Positions 9,133-17,970 of a stretch of 64,000 nt of DNA are shown piece after piece; the stretch's first letter is position 1, and every line of letters begins with the position of its first letter. The stretch spans positions 1 through 64,000 of the forward strand of contig JAWKZP010000011.1 of assembly GCA_041395905.1 (NCBI GenBank), given 5' to 3'. This stretch comes from UBA7803 sp041395905 (lineage in GTDB: Bacteria; Pseudomonadota; Gammaproteobacteria; Pseudomonadales; Azotimanducaceae). Made by a program: the position numbers and the translations under genes. The notes beneath the pieces are model-generated. The model did not search any database, had not been told where the DNA came from, and was given only the letters and a program-made list of their open reading frames with translations.

Positions 9133-9580
9133 CCAGGCTCACTTCAAGGCCGTTGCATCGTGCCGCGCGGCGCGCGACCTGCTGACCTTCGAGCCCGTTG
9201 CTCCCGAGATGCTCGGGGGTTGTCGACGGCGCTCGATGTACGTCTTCGTGCTCGATCACAGGCAGCGCCACGTCGCCGTCCCAGAGCGGTCGTTCGAGGC
9301 ACACTACGATACCTTCGTTCTTACCCAGACGCGACGCAGCATCGAACAGGCCCGCCATCCGGTCCTGGCAGTGAGCTACGGTCGCGACGGCGCCGACACG
9401 CGGATCGGAACGCTCGCGGCGCGGGTCTACGAGCTGGGGTCGGTGCCGCCACCGGACGACATCGACGGACAGTCGCCCAGCGTGGTGAGCTGGCATGATG
9501 AAGGCGTCTGCTTTCTGCTGGCGAGCAACGAACTGAGGTCGGCGCAGTTGCTGGACGTTGCACGCGAACTCGTGGCTTAG
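9125..9580 (+). CDS. conserved-looking protein of unknown function
   Basis: 151-residue protein not recognised. It overlaps the hydrolase stop by eight bases, so the two are probably translated together. It has no signal peptide. The C-terminal part, VSWHDEGVCFLLASNELRSAQLLDVARELV, reads like the end of an anti-sigma or DUF4367-type fold, but this is only a resemblance. The frame extends upstream to 9020 inside the hydrolase gene; the ATG at 9125 is preferred because the upstream residues are Cys/Arg-rich noise. Confidence 0.6.
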   Translation: MPDQAHFKAVASCRAARDLLTFEPVAPEMLGGCRRRSMYVFVLDHRQRHVAVPERSFEAHYDTFVLTQTRRSIEQARHPVLAVSYGRDGADTRIGTLAARVYELGSVPPPDDIDGQSPSVVSWHDEGVCFLLASNELRSAQLLDVARELVA

Positions 9581-9587
9581 CGATCGC

Positions 9588-11498
9588 TCAACCCTCCAGG
9601 GCCTCCCAGCGCGCATACATCTGCGCCAGATCGGATTCCAGCTCGGCGAGCTTCTGCATCGCGGCCGCGACCTCGGCCTGCGCCTGCTGGTAGAACTCGG
9701 GTGCCATGGTGCGCTGCTGCAGGTCAGCGAGCTCCGCCTCAGTCACCTCGATCCGGCCGGGCAACGCGTCCAGCTCGCGCTGTTCCTTGTAGCTCAGCCG
9801 GCGCCGGCCGCCCTGGTCGCCCGATGTCCGCCGGTCCGCGCGCGGCACGGCCGCCCGTGCCGGCTGCCCGGCGGACGAGCCGGCTGCGTCGGCGGTCCGA
9901 GTCGGTGCGGGACGCTGCCGCAGCCAGTCGCTGTAGCCACCCACATACTCGCTCACGCTGCCGTCTCCGCTGAGCACCAGGGTGCTCGTGACGGTGCGAT
10001 CCAGAAAGCTGCGGTCGTGGCTGACCAGCAGCAGCGTCCCGTCGTAGTCGCTCAGCAGCTCTTCGAGCAGTTCGAGCGTTTCCAGATCGAGGTCGTTGGT
10101 GGGCTCGTCGAGCACCAGCAGGTTGGCCGGCCGCGAGAACAGCTTCGCCAGCAGCAGCCGATTGCGCTCGCCGCCGGACAGACTCTTCACGGGCGAATGC
10201 ACCCGTGCCGGAGGGAACAGAAAGTCCGCAAGGTAGCTGATCACATGCCGCGGTTTGCCCCCGATCACCACCTGATCCGACCCTTCAGCCAGGTTGTCAC
10301 GCACCGACCGCTCGGGGTCGAGCTGCAGGCGTTCCTGATCGAAGTAGGCGATGCGCAGCTGCGTGCCGCGCCGGATCTCGCCACTGGTCGGCGTGAGTTC
10401 GCCCAGCAGCAGACGCAGCAGCGTGCTCTTGCCACTACCGTTGCGGCCGATGATGCCGATGCGATCACCCCGCTGCACCAGCACGGACAGACCGCGGATC
10501 ACCGGCTCGGCGCCGTATCCGAAGCACACACCCTGCGCCTCGAGCACCAGCTTCCCCGATCGATCGCCCGAGTCGAGAGACATGTTCACGCTGCCCTGCC
10601 GGTCGATCCGCTCGGCACGTTCGCGACGCATGGCTTCGAGGCGCCTGACCCGGCCCTCGTTTCTGGTACGGCGGGCTTTGATGCCCTGGCGGATCCAGAC
10701 CTCCTCCTCGGCCAGGTCCTGATCGAACTTGCGGTTGCCGCGCGCCTCTGCCTCCAGCAGTGCGTCCTTGCGCTCCAGGTACTCGGCGTAGCTGCCGGGG
10801 AACGAACGCAGCACGCCCCGGTCCAGTTCGATGATGCGCGTGGCGAGGTGGTCGACGAAGGTGCGATCGTGGGTGATGAACAGCACCGCGCCCCGATATT
10901 CCAGCAGCGCGGTCTCCAGCGCTTCGATGGACTCGATGTCCAGGTGGTTGGTGGGTTCGTCCAGCAGCAGCAGATCCGGAGCACTGACCAGCGCCTGACC
11001 GAGCATGGCGCGACGCCGCAAGCCGCCGCTGCATTCGGACATGAGCGATTGCGCGGGCAGCGCGAGCCGGCTGATCACGGCCTCGACCCGCTGCGAACCC
11101 TCCCAGGCACCCGCGGCCTCTACCTCCGCCTGCAGCCGTCCGAATTCCGCCAGGGCCCTGTCGCCGCCCGCGGCAAGCGCCTCGCTGGCGCGGTGGTAGC
11201 GGGCCAGCAGCGCGCTGTGGTCGCCAAGGCCTGACGCGACCACTTCGAACACGGTGGCATCGGCCGCGTCGGGCACCTCCTGGGCCAGCTTCGCCACGCG
11301 CAGGCCGTCGCGTCTCCAGAGCTGACCACTGTCCAGACTGGCGTCGCCGGCGATGACGTTGAGCAGGGTGGACTTGCCGGCGCCGTTGCGGCCCACCAGG
11401 CACAGGCGCTCTTTCGCCTCCACGACGAGTTCGGCGCCATCGAGCAGCGGCACGTGGCCGAAGGCGAGGCAGGCGTCCTGCAGGCGGATCAGCGACAT
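9588..11498 (-). CDS. uup: Uup-type ABC-F ATPase
   Basis: 636-residue soluble protein with two ABC domains. The first Walker A (GRNGAGKST) is near residues 36-44 and the second (GRNGSGKST) near 350. Signatures are CSGGLRRR and LSGGERNR, and Walker B motifs are LLLLDEPTNHLD and LLVLDEPTNDLD. The linker between domains is the ABC-F arm region, and the C-terminal 90 residues form the coiled coil typical of Uup, which binds DNA or ribosomes. ABC-F proteins act on the ribosome; Uup also affects branched DNA intermediates in E. coli. It is convergent with the unknown gene at 9125-9580, separated by only seven bases. Confidence 0.92.
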   Translation of the reverse strand: MSLIRLQDACLAFGHVPLLDGAELVVEAKERLCLVGRNGAGKSTLLNVIAGDASLDSGQLWRRDGLRVAKLAQEVPDAADATVFEVVASGLGDHSALLARYHRASEALAAGGDRALAEFGRLQAEVEAAGAWEGSQRVEAVISRLALPAQSLMSECSGGLRRRAMLGQALVSAPDLLLLDEPTNHLDIESIEALETALLEYRGAVLFITHDRTFVDHLATRIIELDRGVLRSFPGSYAEYLERKDALLEAEARGNRKFDQDLAEEEVWIRQGIKARRTRNEGRVRRLEAMRRERAERIDRQGSVNMSLDSGDRSGKLVLEAQGVCFGYGAEPVIRGLSVLVQRGDRIGIIGRNGSGKSTLLRLLLGELTPTSGEIRRGTQLRIAYFDQERLQLDPERSVRDNLAEGSDQVVIGGKPRHVISYLADFLFPPARVHSPVKSLSGGERNRLLLAKLFSRPANLLVLDEPTNDLDLETLELLEELLSDYDGTLLLVSHDRSFLDRTVTSTLVLSGDGSVSEYVGGYSDWLRQRPAPTRTADAAGSSAGQPARAAVPRADRRTSGDQGGRRRLSYKEQRELDALPGRIEVTEAELADLQQRTMAPEFYQQAQAEVAAAMQKLAELESDLAQMYARWEALEG

Positions 11499-11611
11499 GG
11501 GAATCCCGGATTGTCGAGCACGAGGGTTCGCATCAGCGCGGCGATGATAGCCTGTCGGTCCCGGATCCGCCGCTCTCGGTGCCGATGCTGCGCCCGACCC
11601 GGGCGGGACGA

Positions 11612-12820
11612 TCAGCCGGGCTTGAGCGCGAGCGTCAGCGTGGGATGCCTGCCCGGTGCCAGCAGCGCGTTCTCAACCTCGAGCGGAAACGCCAGGGTCT
11701 CGGTGCGGGCACCCGGCTTGAGCGTAATCGTGGTCGTGCCCAGCGGCGGCACGGTGAAGCGCTCGTCGTGCTCCACCATGGTGATACCCGAGGCATTGCG
11801 CAGCTCGAAACTGGCGTCGGAGTGGTTGAACAGGGTCACGGAAAGCGTGTCGGTGCCCGGCAGGAAGCGGACATCGGTCGCCTCGAGGGACGCTTCCAGC
11901 AGAGGCAACAGCTGCGGCTCGCGGCCGATCAGAAGGTTTTTGAACCAGACCACCGTGCGCCGCTCGAACAGGGCACTGCGGATGGCGTCCGCGCTGCGCT
12001 CGGTCGCGAACACGAGCGTCACCGGGCGGTGTGCGCCTGCGGCAGGCGGGAAGTCCCAGTCGATCAGGTCGTGGATATCCGATACGCCGAGCAGCGTCAG
12101 ATCGTTCTGCAGCCCGATCTCCAGCGCCTCGGCCGAGAACGTGTCGCCGTTGGCCACTTCGATGCCGTGCAGCTGCTCGGCATCGATCAGCTGGCGGTGC
12201 AGTTCGGAAAGCTCCGCGACGCCCGACGGCCGCTGGCGCGTCCAGTAGGGATGGTTGATGAACACGAACGCGCCCTGGGCGTTCGCCGCCGCCACGGCCG
12301 CCTCCGGCGGCCAGAGACCCGCAGCCCGGTAGTAGGCGCCGGTGTCGGCTGGGTCCGCCGGTGGTTGCGGCACCTGGTACAGGCCGTTGGCGTCCTCGAT
12401 GAACACCGCATTGATGTGTCCGGCGGGCAGTTCCCGGGTGATTTCGGAGCCCGCGATGACGATCAGCTCCGAGCCTTCGGCAGCCCGCATCGCCTCCTGA
12501 TAGGATCGATTGCGGTCGGCGTGGGGGATGTCTGCCAGATGCGGCTGATATTCCAGGTGCTCGGTCACCGCAAACGCATCGAGGCCGTCGCGCAACGCTT
12601 CCTCGATACGGATCTTCGGCCACACGTGACCATCTGAGAACACGCTGTGACTGTGCAGATCCGCCACCAGCGTGCGGTAGCCGGCGACGTCCGGAAAGCG
12701 GATGGGCCGGTCACCCAGCAGCGCCGGGTCCACGTCTGCACGGCCGTGACCCCAGGCGCCACCTGCAGACATCAGACAGAGCGTTGCCGTCAAAGCTACC
12801 GCTGCAGGTCGTTTGCGCAT
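11612..12820 (-). CDS. exported PHP-domain phosphodiesterase (Sb-PDE family)
   Basis: 402-residue protein with a signal peptide (RPAAVALTATLCLMSAGGAWG) and an N-terminal PHP domain: DLHSHSVFSDG gives the first metal-binding histidines, and VTEHLEY and the later FINHPYW and SDIHDLID segments supply further ligands. The last about 130 residues form a beta-rich domain. The overall pattern matches Sb-PDE-like phosphodiesterases, which hydrolyse organophosphate diesters; the natural substrate here is unknown. The ATG at 12820 is chosen because GAGGAG lies seven bases ahead and it begins a clean signal peptide. A hairpin (GTGTCA/TGACAC at 12866-12883) lies in the 138-bp leader. Confidence 0.8.
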   Translation of the reverse strand: MRKRPAAVALTATLCLMSAGGAWGHGRADVDPALLGDRPIRFPDVAGYRTLVADLHSHSVFSDGHVWPKIRIEEALRDGLDAFAVTEHLEYQPHLADIPHADRNRSYQEAMRAAEGSELIVIAGSEITRELPAGHINAVFIEDANGLYQVPQPPADPADTGAYYRAAGLWPPEAAVAAANAQGAFVFINHPYWTRQRPSGVAELSELHRQLIDAEQLHGIEVANGDTFSAEALEIGLQNDLTLLGVSDIHDLIDWDFPPAAGAHRPVTLVFATERSADAIRSALFERRTVVWFKNLLIGREPQLLPLLEASLEATDVRFLPGTDTLSVTLFNHSDASFELRNASGITMVEHDERFTVPPLGTTTITLKPGARTETLAFPLEVENALLAPGRHPTLTLALKPG

Positions 12821-12958
12821 TTCCCCGCTCCTCAAGTGCTTGTGCCAATACTATCCGGGCCGGGCGTGTCACGCGGATGACACCCGGCGGCCCTGATCCC
12901 CGAGGGTTTTCCGCACGCCATCCGCACCCGGCGGCGCAGTTGCACCCGCCACGCCGAT

Positions 12959-13702
12959 TCAGCCGCTACGCACCAGCGACAGATGCGAGCGCCCGGGCTT
13001 CGGACGACGCGCATCCGCGTCCTTGAGCGTACGGTCAGGCGCCGGCACCAGATCCTCGTCGATCCAGCGCAGCAGGTCCCGCCACTGCGCGAGCTCGCTC
13101 CCCGCTTCCGACGCCGTCAGCTCGCACAGGCCGCGGCCCTGCTCGGCCGCGCGCACGTAAGCCTGCACGTCGCGCAGCACGGCCACCACGGGAATGCCCA
13201 GGGTGTCGAGAAACCGCATCAGCGACCGGTACGCGAGGGTGTTGCGCTTGACCCGGTTGGCGACCACGCCGAGGACCTGGGTGCCACGCGGCACCTTGGC
13301 ATGCACGAGCAGCTCCTTGATGGCGCGGGTAGCCGCCTGAATGTCGATGTCCGACGGCAGCACGGGCAGCAGGATCTTGTCGGCATTGCGCACCACGTCG
13401 ATCAGTTGGTGCCGATCCAGCGCGGCTGCGGTGTCCACCACGACGCGTTCCGTATCGGGCGGCACGCGCAGCGCGAACGTTCTCGTGACGTTGGCGGGTA
13501 CTTCCTCGTAGGCGGCGATACCGTGGATGGCGGGTAGATCTGCCGGGCGCTGCTTGAGCCAGCGGGTTGCCGATCCCTGGCGATCACGATCGATGATCGC
13601 CACGCGGCGGCCGCCGGCGGCGAACGCAGCGGCGACATTGCAGGAAATCGTGGTTTTGCCCGATCCGCCTTTGGGATTGAGCACCACGATGCGCAGGCTC
13701 AT
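12959..13702 (-). CDS. ParA/MinD-type ATPase
   Basis: 247-residue deviant-Walker ATPase. NPKGGSGKTT near the N terminus is the deviant Walker A with its signature lysine; DRDRQGSATRWL and VVVDTAAAL follow. No partner ParB gene, parS-like repeat or partition context is visible, so it is more likely an orphan that positions a cellular cargo than a chromosome or plasmid partition protein (inference). The ATG at 13702 starts the Walker motif region; the 14 upstream in-frame residues lack a good ribosome site. It lies 53 bp downstream of the MoaD-like gene on the same strand. Confidence 0.85.
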   Translation of the reverse strand: MSLRIVVLNPKGGSGKTTISCNVAAAFAAGGRRVAIIDRDRQGSATRWLKQRPADLPAIHGIAAYEEVPANVTRTFALRVPPDTERVVVDTAAALDRHQLIDVVRNADKILLPVLPSDIDIQAATRAIKELLVHAKVPRGTQVLGVVANRVKRNTLAYRSLMRFLDTLGIPVVAVLRDVQAYVRAAEQGRGLCELTASEAGSELAQWRDLLRWIDEDLVPAPDRTLKDADARRPKPGRSHLSLVRSG

Positions 13703-13755
13703 GGTATGCGGGGCTCCATTAGCCGGAAGCATAGCCTGCCGCAATGGTTCGTCAA

Positions 13756-14001
13756 TCAGCCTCCCTGAATGCGCGGCAGCAGGAACACCTCCGCTCCGTC
13801 GGGGATAGTTTCCGACCAGTTGTCGCGATAGATCTCGCCGTTGATGGACACGGCAATGCCCTCATCGAGCCGCCGCTGCATGCGCGGATAGCGCTCCACC
13901 AGCTTGCGCAGCAGCTCCCGGATCGTGGCTGCATCGATGGTCACCGATGCAGCCCCATCCGCGGCGTCGCGCAGCGACGCCGTGAGCTGCACCTCGTGCA
14001 T
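13756..14001 (-). CDS. MoaD/ThiS-family ubiquitin-like sulfur carrier
   Basis: 81-residue beta-grasp protein ending in the diagnostic C-terminal Gly-Gly (LLPRIQGG), the site that is adenylated and thiocarboxylated. Such carriers donate sulfur for molybdopterin or other sulfur insertions. Its ATG shares one base with the stop of the molybdenum hydroxylase large subunit (TGATG at 13999-14003), so it is translationally coupled to a Mo enzyme. That suggests a dedicated role in cofactor supply, though this is inference. It is not fused to MoaE and no other moa gene is nearby. Confidence 0.8.
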   Translation of the reverse strand: MHEVQLTASLRDAADGAASVTIDAATIRELLRKLVERYPRMQRRLDEGIAVSINGEIYRDNWSETIPDGAEVFLLPRIQGG

Positions 14002-16280
14002 CAGGCGGCGGCCTCACTCTCCGCCCGGTGTGCCTTGATCGCCTTGAGAATGCGCGGCGGCGACATGGGGATGTGCGTCATCCGCACGCCCACCGCGTTC
14101 GACACCGCATTCGCGATTGCCGCCAGCGGCGGCACGATGGACGTCTCGCCAACGCCGCGCACGCCGTACGGATGGTTCGGATTGGGAATCTCGAGAATCT
14201 GCGTGTCGATGAACGGCAGGTCGGAGCAGACCGGAATGCGGTAATCCAGAAAGCCCGGGTTCTGCAGGCGGCCGTCGTCACCGTAGACGTACTCCTCGTT
14301 CAGCGCCCAGCCGATACCCTGCGCGGCTCCGCCCTGGAACTGGCCTTCCACGTAGTCCGGATGGATGGCCTTGCCGGCATCCTGGATGACCGTATAACGG
14401 ATGACCCTGGTCTTGCCGGTTTCCGGGTCCACCTCCACGTCGCAGATATGGGTCGCGAACGACACTCCGGCGCCGTCGGCCACCACCTCGTTGTGCCCGG
14501 CAATCGGACCGCCGGTGTTCGGCGACGCGGCGGCCAGCTCTTCGATGCTGAGCGAGGACAGGTTGCTGTGCTCCGAGCCCATGGCCACGGCCTTGCCGTC
14601 CTGCCATTCCACCTTGGAAACGTCGATGTCCCAGGTCCGGGCGGCCCGCTCGCGCAGCACCTCGATGGCATTGCGCGCGGCAAACACCGTCGCCATACCG
14701 GAGGAAAAGGTCCCGCGGCTGCCCTCGGTCATGTCGTTGTGCCCGAGTGATACCGTATCCGCCACGTTGCAGCGCACCCGCTCGTAGGGAATGCCCAGCT
14801 CTTCTGCGGCGATGAGTGCCATGGATGCCCGCGAACCGCCCACATCCACGGTGCCCACGGTGAGGTTCACCGTGCCGTCCACGCCGATGTTCAGGTCCAC
14901 GCAGGTCTGGCCGCCGAAGTTGAACCAGAAACCGCAGGCCATGCCGCGACCCTGATTCCTGCCGAGCGGAGCCTTCATGTGCGGATGATTCTTCGCCGCC
15001 TGCAGCGTCGGGCCGATGCCGATGGGTCCGTAGGTGGGGCCGTAGGAAGCCCGGGTCCCTTCCTTGGCCGCGTTCTTGATCCGGAATTCGACCGGATCCA
15101 TACCGATCTCCGCAGCCAGCTGGTCGATGGTGCTCTCCACCCCGAATGCCGCCATGGGCGCCGAGGGCGCACGGTAAGCCGCCACCTTGGGCCGGTTCAC
15201 GAGCACGTCGTAGCCGACGGATTTGACGTTCTTGAGGTCGTAGCAGGCAAACGACGTCATCGCGCCCAGCATGCCCCAGATGGCGGGAAACGCGCCGTCC
15301 TGATAGCGCAGCGTGGCGGTTGCCGCAGTGATGATGCCGTCACGGGTCGCGCCGATCTTCACGTCGACGGACGTGGAGCAGGTGGGCCCGGTGGCACGAA
15401 ACACCTCGTCGCGGGTCATGACCAGCTTCACGGGACGGTTGGCTTTGCGCGACAACGCGAGTGCCACCGGCTCGATCCAGACGTGGGTCTTGCCGCCGAA
15501 CCCGCCGCCGATCTCCGACGAAGTCACCTTGAGCTTGGCAACTTCCATCCCCAGCAGGCTCGCACAGACGTTGCGGAACACGAAGTGCCCCTGGGTGGTG
15601 ACCCAGAGCTCGCCGGTGCCGTCTGGATTGACGCTCGCCAGGCAGGCATGCGGTTCGATGTAGCCCTGGTGGGTCTGCTCGGTTTTGTAGCTGCGCTCGA
15701 CGATCACGTGCGCCTCGGCGAAGCCGGCCTCCACGTCGCCGTGCCCGAAGGTGGAGATCTGCGAAACGTTGGACGCCTTGGTCGGCGCCGGATCGACCCC
15801 GGCGGTGCGCACCCATGGCTGCACGATGGGCGCGCCCGGCTTCATGGCCTCGTCCACGTCCGTGACGTGCGGCAGCACCTCGTAGTCGACCTTGATCAGC
15901 TTCAGCGCCTTGCGCGCGGTTTCCGCGTCGATCGCGGCGACAGCGGCGACCGCGTGCCCGTCGTACAAAGCCCGGCCGCGCGCCATGCAGTTCTCGAGGA
16001 TGTCCAGCATGTCGCGGCGGCCATTGGTCAGATCGGGCAGATCGGCGCTGGTGACCACCGCCTTCACACCCTTGAGCTTCTCCGCCTTGGACGCATCGAT
16101 CTTGCGGATCTTGGCGTGGGCGTGAGGTGACCGCAGGATTGCCCCCACCAGCTGACCGGGCGCGAACGCATCAGCGCCGTAGCGGGCCCGCCCGGTGACC
16201 TTGTCCACGCCGTCCGGCCGCGGCACGCGGGTGCCGACGACTTTGAATTCCTGATTCGTGAAATGCTTGTCGTGTGCCAT
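14001..16280 (-). CDS. xanthine dehydrogenase/aldehyde oxidase-family molybdopterin-binding subunit
   Basis: 759-residue large subunit of a molybdenum hydroxylase. The N-terminal a/b hammerhead (GRARYGADAF) is followed by the Mo-pterin domains, with GGGFGGK near residue 265 and EGSRGTFSSG. GVGETS near the C terminus holds the catalytic glutamate. The Mo active-site loop reads AYRAPSAP, not the selanylcysteine AYxCSFR of form I CO dehydrogenase, so it is not CoxL form I. The substrate (aromatic CoA thioester, purine or aldehyde) cannot be told from sequence. AGAGGA precedes the ATG by about nine bases. Order in the operon: FAD subunit, Fe-S subunit, this gene, MoaD. Confidence 0.9.
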   Translation of the reverse strand: MAHDKHFTNQEFKVVGTRVPRPDGVDKVTGRARYGADAFAPGQLVGAILRSPHAHAKIRKIDASKAEKLKGVKAVVTSADLPDLTNGRRDMLDILENCMARGRALYDGHAVAAVAAIDAETARKALKLIKVDYEVLPHVTDVDEAMKPGAPIVQPWVRTAGVDPAPTKASNVSQISTFGHGDVEAGFAEAHVIVERSYKTEQTHQGYIEPHACLASVNPDGTGELWVTTQGHFVFRNVCASLLGMEVAKLKVTSSEIGGGFGGKTHVWIEPVALALSRKANRPVKLVMTRDEVFRATGPTCSTSVDVKIGATRDGIITAATATLRYQDGAFPAIWGMLGAMTSFACYDLKNVKSVGYDVLVNRPKVAAYRAPSAPMAAFGVESTIDQLAAEIGMDPVEFRIKNAAKEGTRASYGPTYGPIGIGPTLQAAKNHPHMKAPLGRNQGRGMACGFWFNFGGQTCVDLNIGVDGTVNLTVGTVDVGGSRASMALIAAEELGIPYERVRCNVADTVSLGHNDMTEGSRGTFSSGMATVFAARNAIEVLRERAARTWDIDVSKVEWQDGKAVAMGSEHSNLSSLSIEELAAASPNTGGPIAGHNEVVADGAGVSFATHICDVEVDPETGKTRVIRYTVIQDAGKAIHPDYVEGQFQGGAAQGIGWALNEEYVYGDDGRLQNPGFLDYRIPVCSDLPFIDTQILEIPNPNHPYGVRGVGETSIVPPLAAIANAVSNAVGVRMTHIPMSPPRILKAIKAHRAESEAAA

Positions 16281-16339
16281 CTCAATCGGTCCTCTCGCAT
16301 CCTTGGTACCGGCCGCCCTGCGGCCGGCCCGTTAGCCGT

Positions 16340-16828
16340 TTACGCCTTGCGGCCCTGCTTCCTGAGATCCTTGGCTGCGGCATCCACCGCCCGCACGATC
16401 TTGTCGTAGCCGGTGCAGCGGCACAGGTTGCCCGCCAGCGCGTAGCGGATCTCCTCTTCGCTGGGATCGGGATTGCGGTCGAGCAGTGCCTTGGCCGCCA
16501 CCAGGAATCCCGGCGTGCAGATGCCGCACTGCAGCGCGGCGTGCTTGATGAACTGGCTCTGCAACGGATGCAGCTGGTCGCCCTCCGCCAGGCCTTCGAC
16601 CGTATCGACAGCCCGCCCCTCGACCTCGGCGCCGAGCACCAGGCAGGAACACACCAGCGCCCCGTCCACAGTGACGCTGCAGGCGCCGCAGTCACCGGTG
16701 CCGCAACCCTCTTTCGCGCCGGTCAGACCCAGCCGGTTGCGCAGCACCTCGAGGAGCGTCTCGCGGGGTTGGCAGACGAACTCGACGGCATCGCCGTTCA
16801 CAGTGGTTGCAACGAGAATTCCAGACAT
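16340..16828 (-). CDS. (2Fe-2S)-binding subunit of the molybdenum hydroxylase
   Basis: 162-residue small subunit. The plant-type 2Fe-2S cluster uses Cys 42, 47, 50 and 62 (GCGTGDCGAC). The second cluster uses Cys 101, 104, 136 and 138 (CGICTPGF and CRCTGY). Both cluster motifs are intact. It shuttles electrons from the Mo site to the FAD subunit. The ATG at 16828 overlaps the FAD-subunit stop; a GTG one codon earlier is possible. Confidence 0.93.
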   Translation of the reverse strand: MSGILVATTVNGDAVEFVCQPRETLLEVLRNRLGLTGAKEGCGTGDCGACSVTVDGALVCSCLVLGAEVEGRAVDTVEGLAEGDQLHPLQSQFIKHAALQCGICTPGFLVAAKALLDRNPDPSEEEIRYALAGNLCRCTGYDKIVRAVDAAAKDLRKQGRKA

Positions 16829-17688
16829 CACTTACCCCCTGCGCGCTGATACGCAATCCGGGCAGCACGACGCGCCAGCACGCCGGCCACCTCTGTTCTG
16901 AACTCGGCCGTGCCACGTTTGTCGTCGATGGGCCGGCAGGCGGCCTGGCAGGCCGCGTCCAGCGCAGCCAGGGCCGCGTCGTCGAGACGCGTGCCGACGA
17001 TGGCCTTGGCCGCGGCCTCCACCAGCAGCACCGTCGGTGCCACGGCGCCCAGGGCCACCCGTGCCGACTTGATGACCCCTTTCGGACCAAGAGTCAGATT
17101 GACCCCGGCGCTGACCACGGCGATGTCCATTTCGGTGCGCGGGATGAAACGCAGGTAGGCATCACCGGACTTGGGTTTCGGCTTGGGCAGCACGATCGCC
17201 TCGATGACCTCGCCTTTCTTCAGGCTGGTCCTGCCGGGACCTGCGGGAATCTTCTCGACCGCCACCGTGCGCCTGCCCTTGGGGCCGACGATGGCCACCT
17301 TGGCGCCAGCCGCCACCAGCGCCGGTACGCTGTCCGCCGCGGGCGAAGCGTTGCACAGGTTGCCGACGATGGTGCAGCGACCCTGAATCTGATCGGAGCC
17401 GATCAGGTTGGCGGCCTCGACGACGCCGGGCCAGGCCTTCTTCAGAGCTGAGTTTCTGCCCAGAGCCGCGCACGGTACCGAAGCACCGATCCTGAATCCG
17501 CTGGCCGTCCTGGCGATCGCCTGAGTCGCCGGTATCCGCTTGATGTCGACCACCAGCTCCGGTTCGATCAGGCCGCTCTTCAGCCGCACCAGCAGGTCTG
17601 TTCCGCCCGCCAGAATGAAGGCGCTGCCCCGGGCTTTCGCCATCAGCGCCGACGCCTCCTTCATGGTCTTGGGTGCTTCGTATCTCAT
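16828..17688 (-). CDS. FAD-binding medium subunit of the molybdenum hydroxylase (CoxM-like)
   Basis: 286-residue FAD subunit. FAD-binding motifs are AGGTDLL near residues 27-33 and TIVGNLCNASPAADSVPAL near 105-123. A CO_deh_flav_C domain forms the last 100 residues. It is the first gene of the operon and overlaps the Fe-S gene by one base. The 282-bp upstream region carries a perfect 8-bp hairpin (17772-17790) that could be regulatory. Confidence 0.92.
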   Translation of the reverse strand: MRYEAPKTMKEASALMAKARGSAFILAGGTDLLVRLKSGLIEPELVVDIKRIPATQAIARTASGFRIGASVPCAALGRNSALKKAWPGVVEAANLIGSDQIQGRCTIVGNLCNASPAADSVPALVAAGAKVAIVGPKGRRTVAVEKIPAGPGRTSLKKGEVIEAIVLPKPKPKSGDAYLRFIPRTEMDIAVVSAGVNLTLGPKGVIKSARVALGAVAPTVLLVEAAAKAIVGTRLDDAALAALDAACQAACRPIDDKRGTAEFRTEVAGVLARRAARIAYQRAGGK

Positions 17689-17771
17689 CGGTCAGTTGCC
17701 TCCCCACACAATATCGCCCGAGCAGTCGCGCCATCCGCACCGACTGGCCGCTCACAACGGTAGAACCCGTC

Positions 17772-17790
17772 ATTCCCCGAGGCGGGGAAT
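17772..17790. other. perfect 8-bp inverted repeat between two minus-strand genes
   Basis: ATTCCCCG (17772-17779), loop AGG, CGGGGAAT (17783-17790). It lies in the 282-bp stretch between the LLM oxidoreductase stop and the start of the Mo-hydroxylase operon. No T-tract follows on either strand, so an operator is as likely as a terminator. I see no gene or RNA in the rest of this stretch. Confidence 0.35.
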
Positions 17791-17970
17791 CCCTGCCGAA
17801 AATCGTGCCTGCCCGGGAACGATTCGGCAAGCGCTATCGGCGCGCCGCCAGGATTCGCCCGCGGATACAGGCGCAAACTCAATGCCTACGGGGCGCGCGT
17901 TCGACGTTGGATCAGAGCGGTGGCGCACCGGGAAGGGTGCCCCGCCGCCTCGAGGCGACGACCGCGCGCC

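Noticed and set aside
9558..11234. long plus-strand open frame
   Set aside because: It lies antisense to the intact Uup gene and has Gln/Arg/Ala-rich noise without domains; a by-product of GC-rich codon usage.
12959..13702. chromosome partition locus parAB
   Set aside because: No ParB gene or parS-like repeats lie nearby; an orphan ATPase is more likely.
14001..17688. form I CO dehydrogenase (cox)
   Set aside because: The active-site loop is AYRAPSAP, not the AYxCSFR of form I, so the operon is only assigned to the molybdenum hydroxylase superfamily.
17689..17970. tRNA or small RNA in the 282-bp gap
   Set aside because: Only one 8-bp hairpin is seen; no cloverleaf or acceptor stem could be built.
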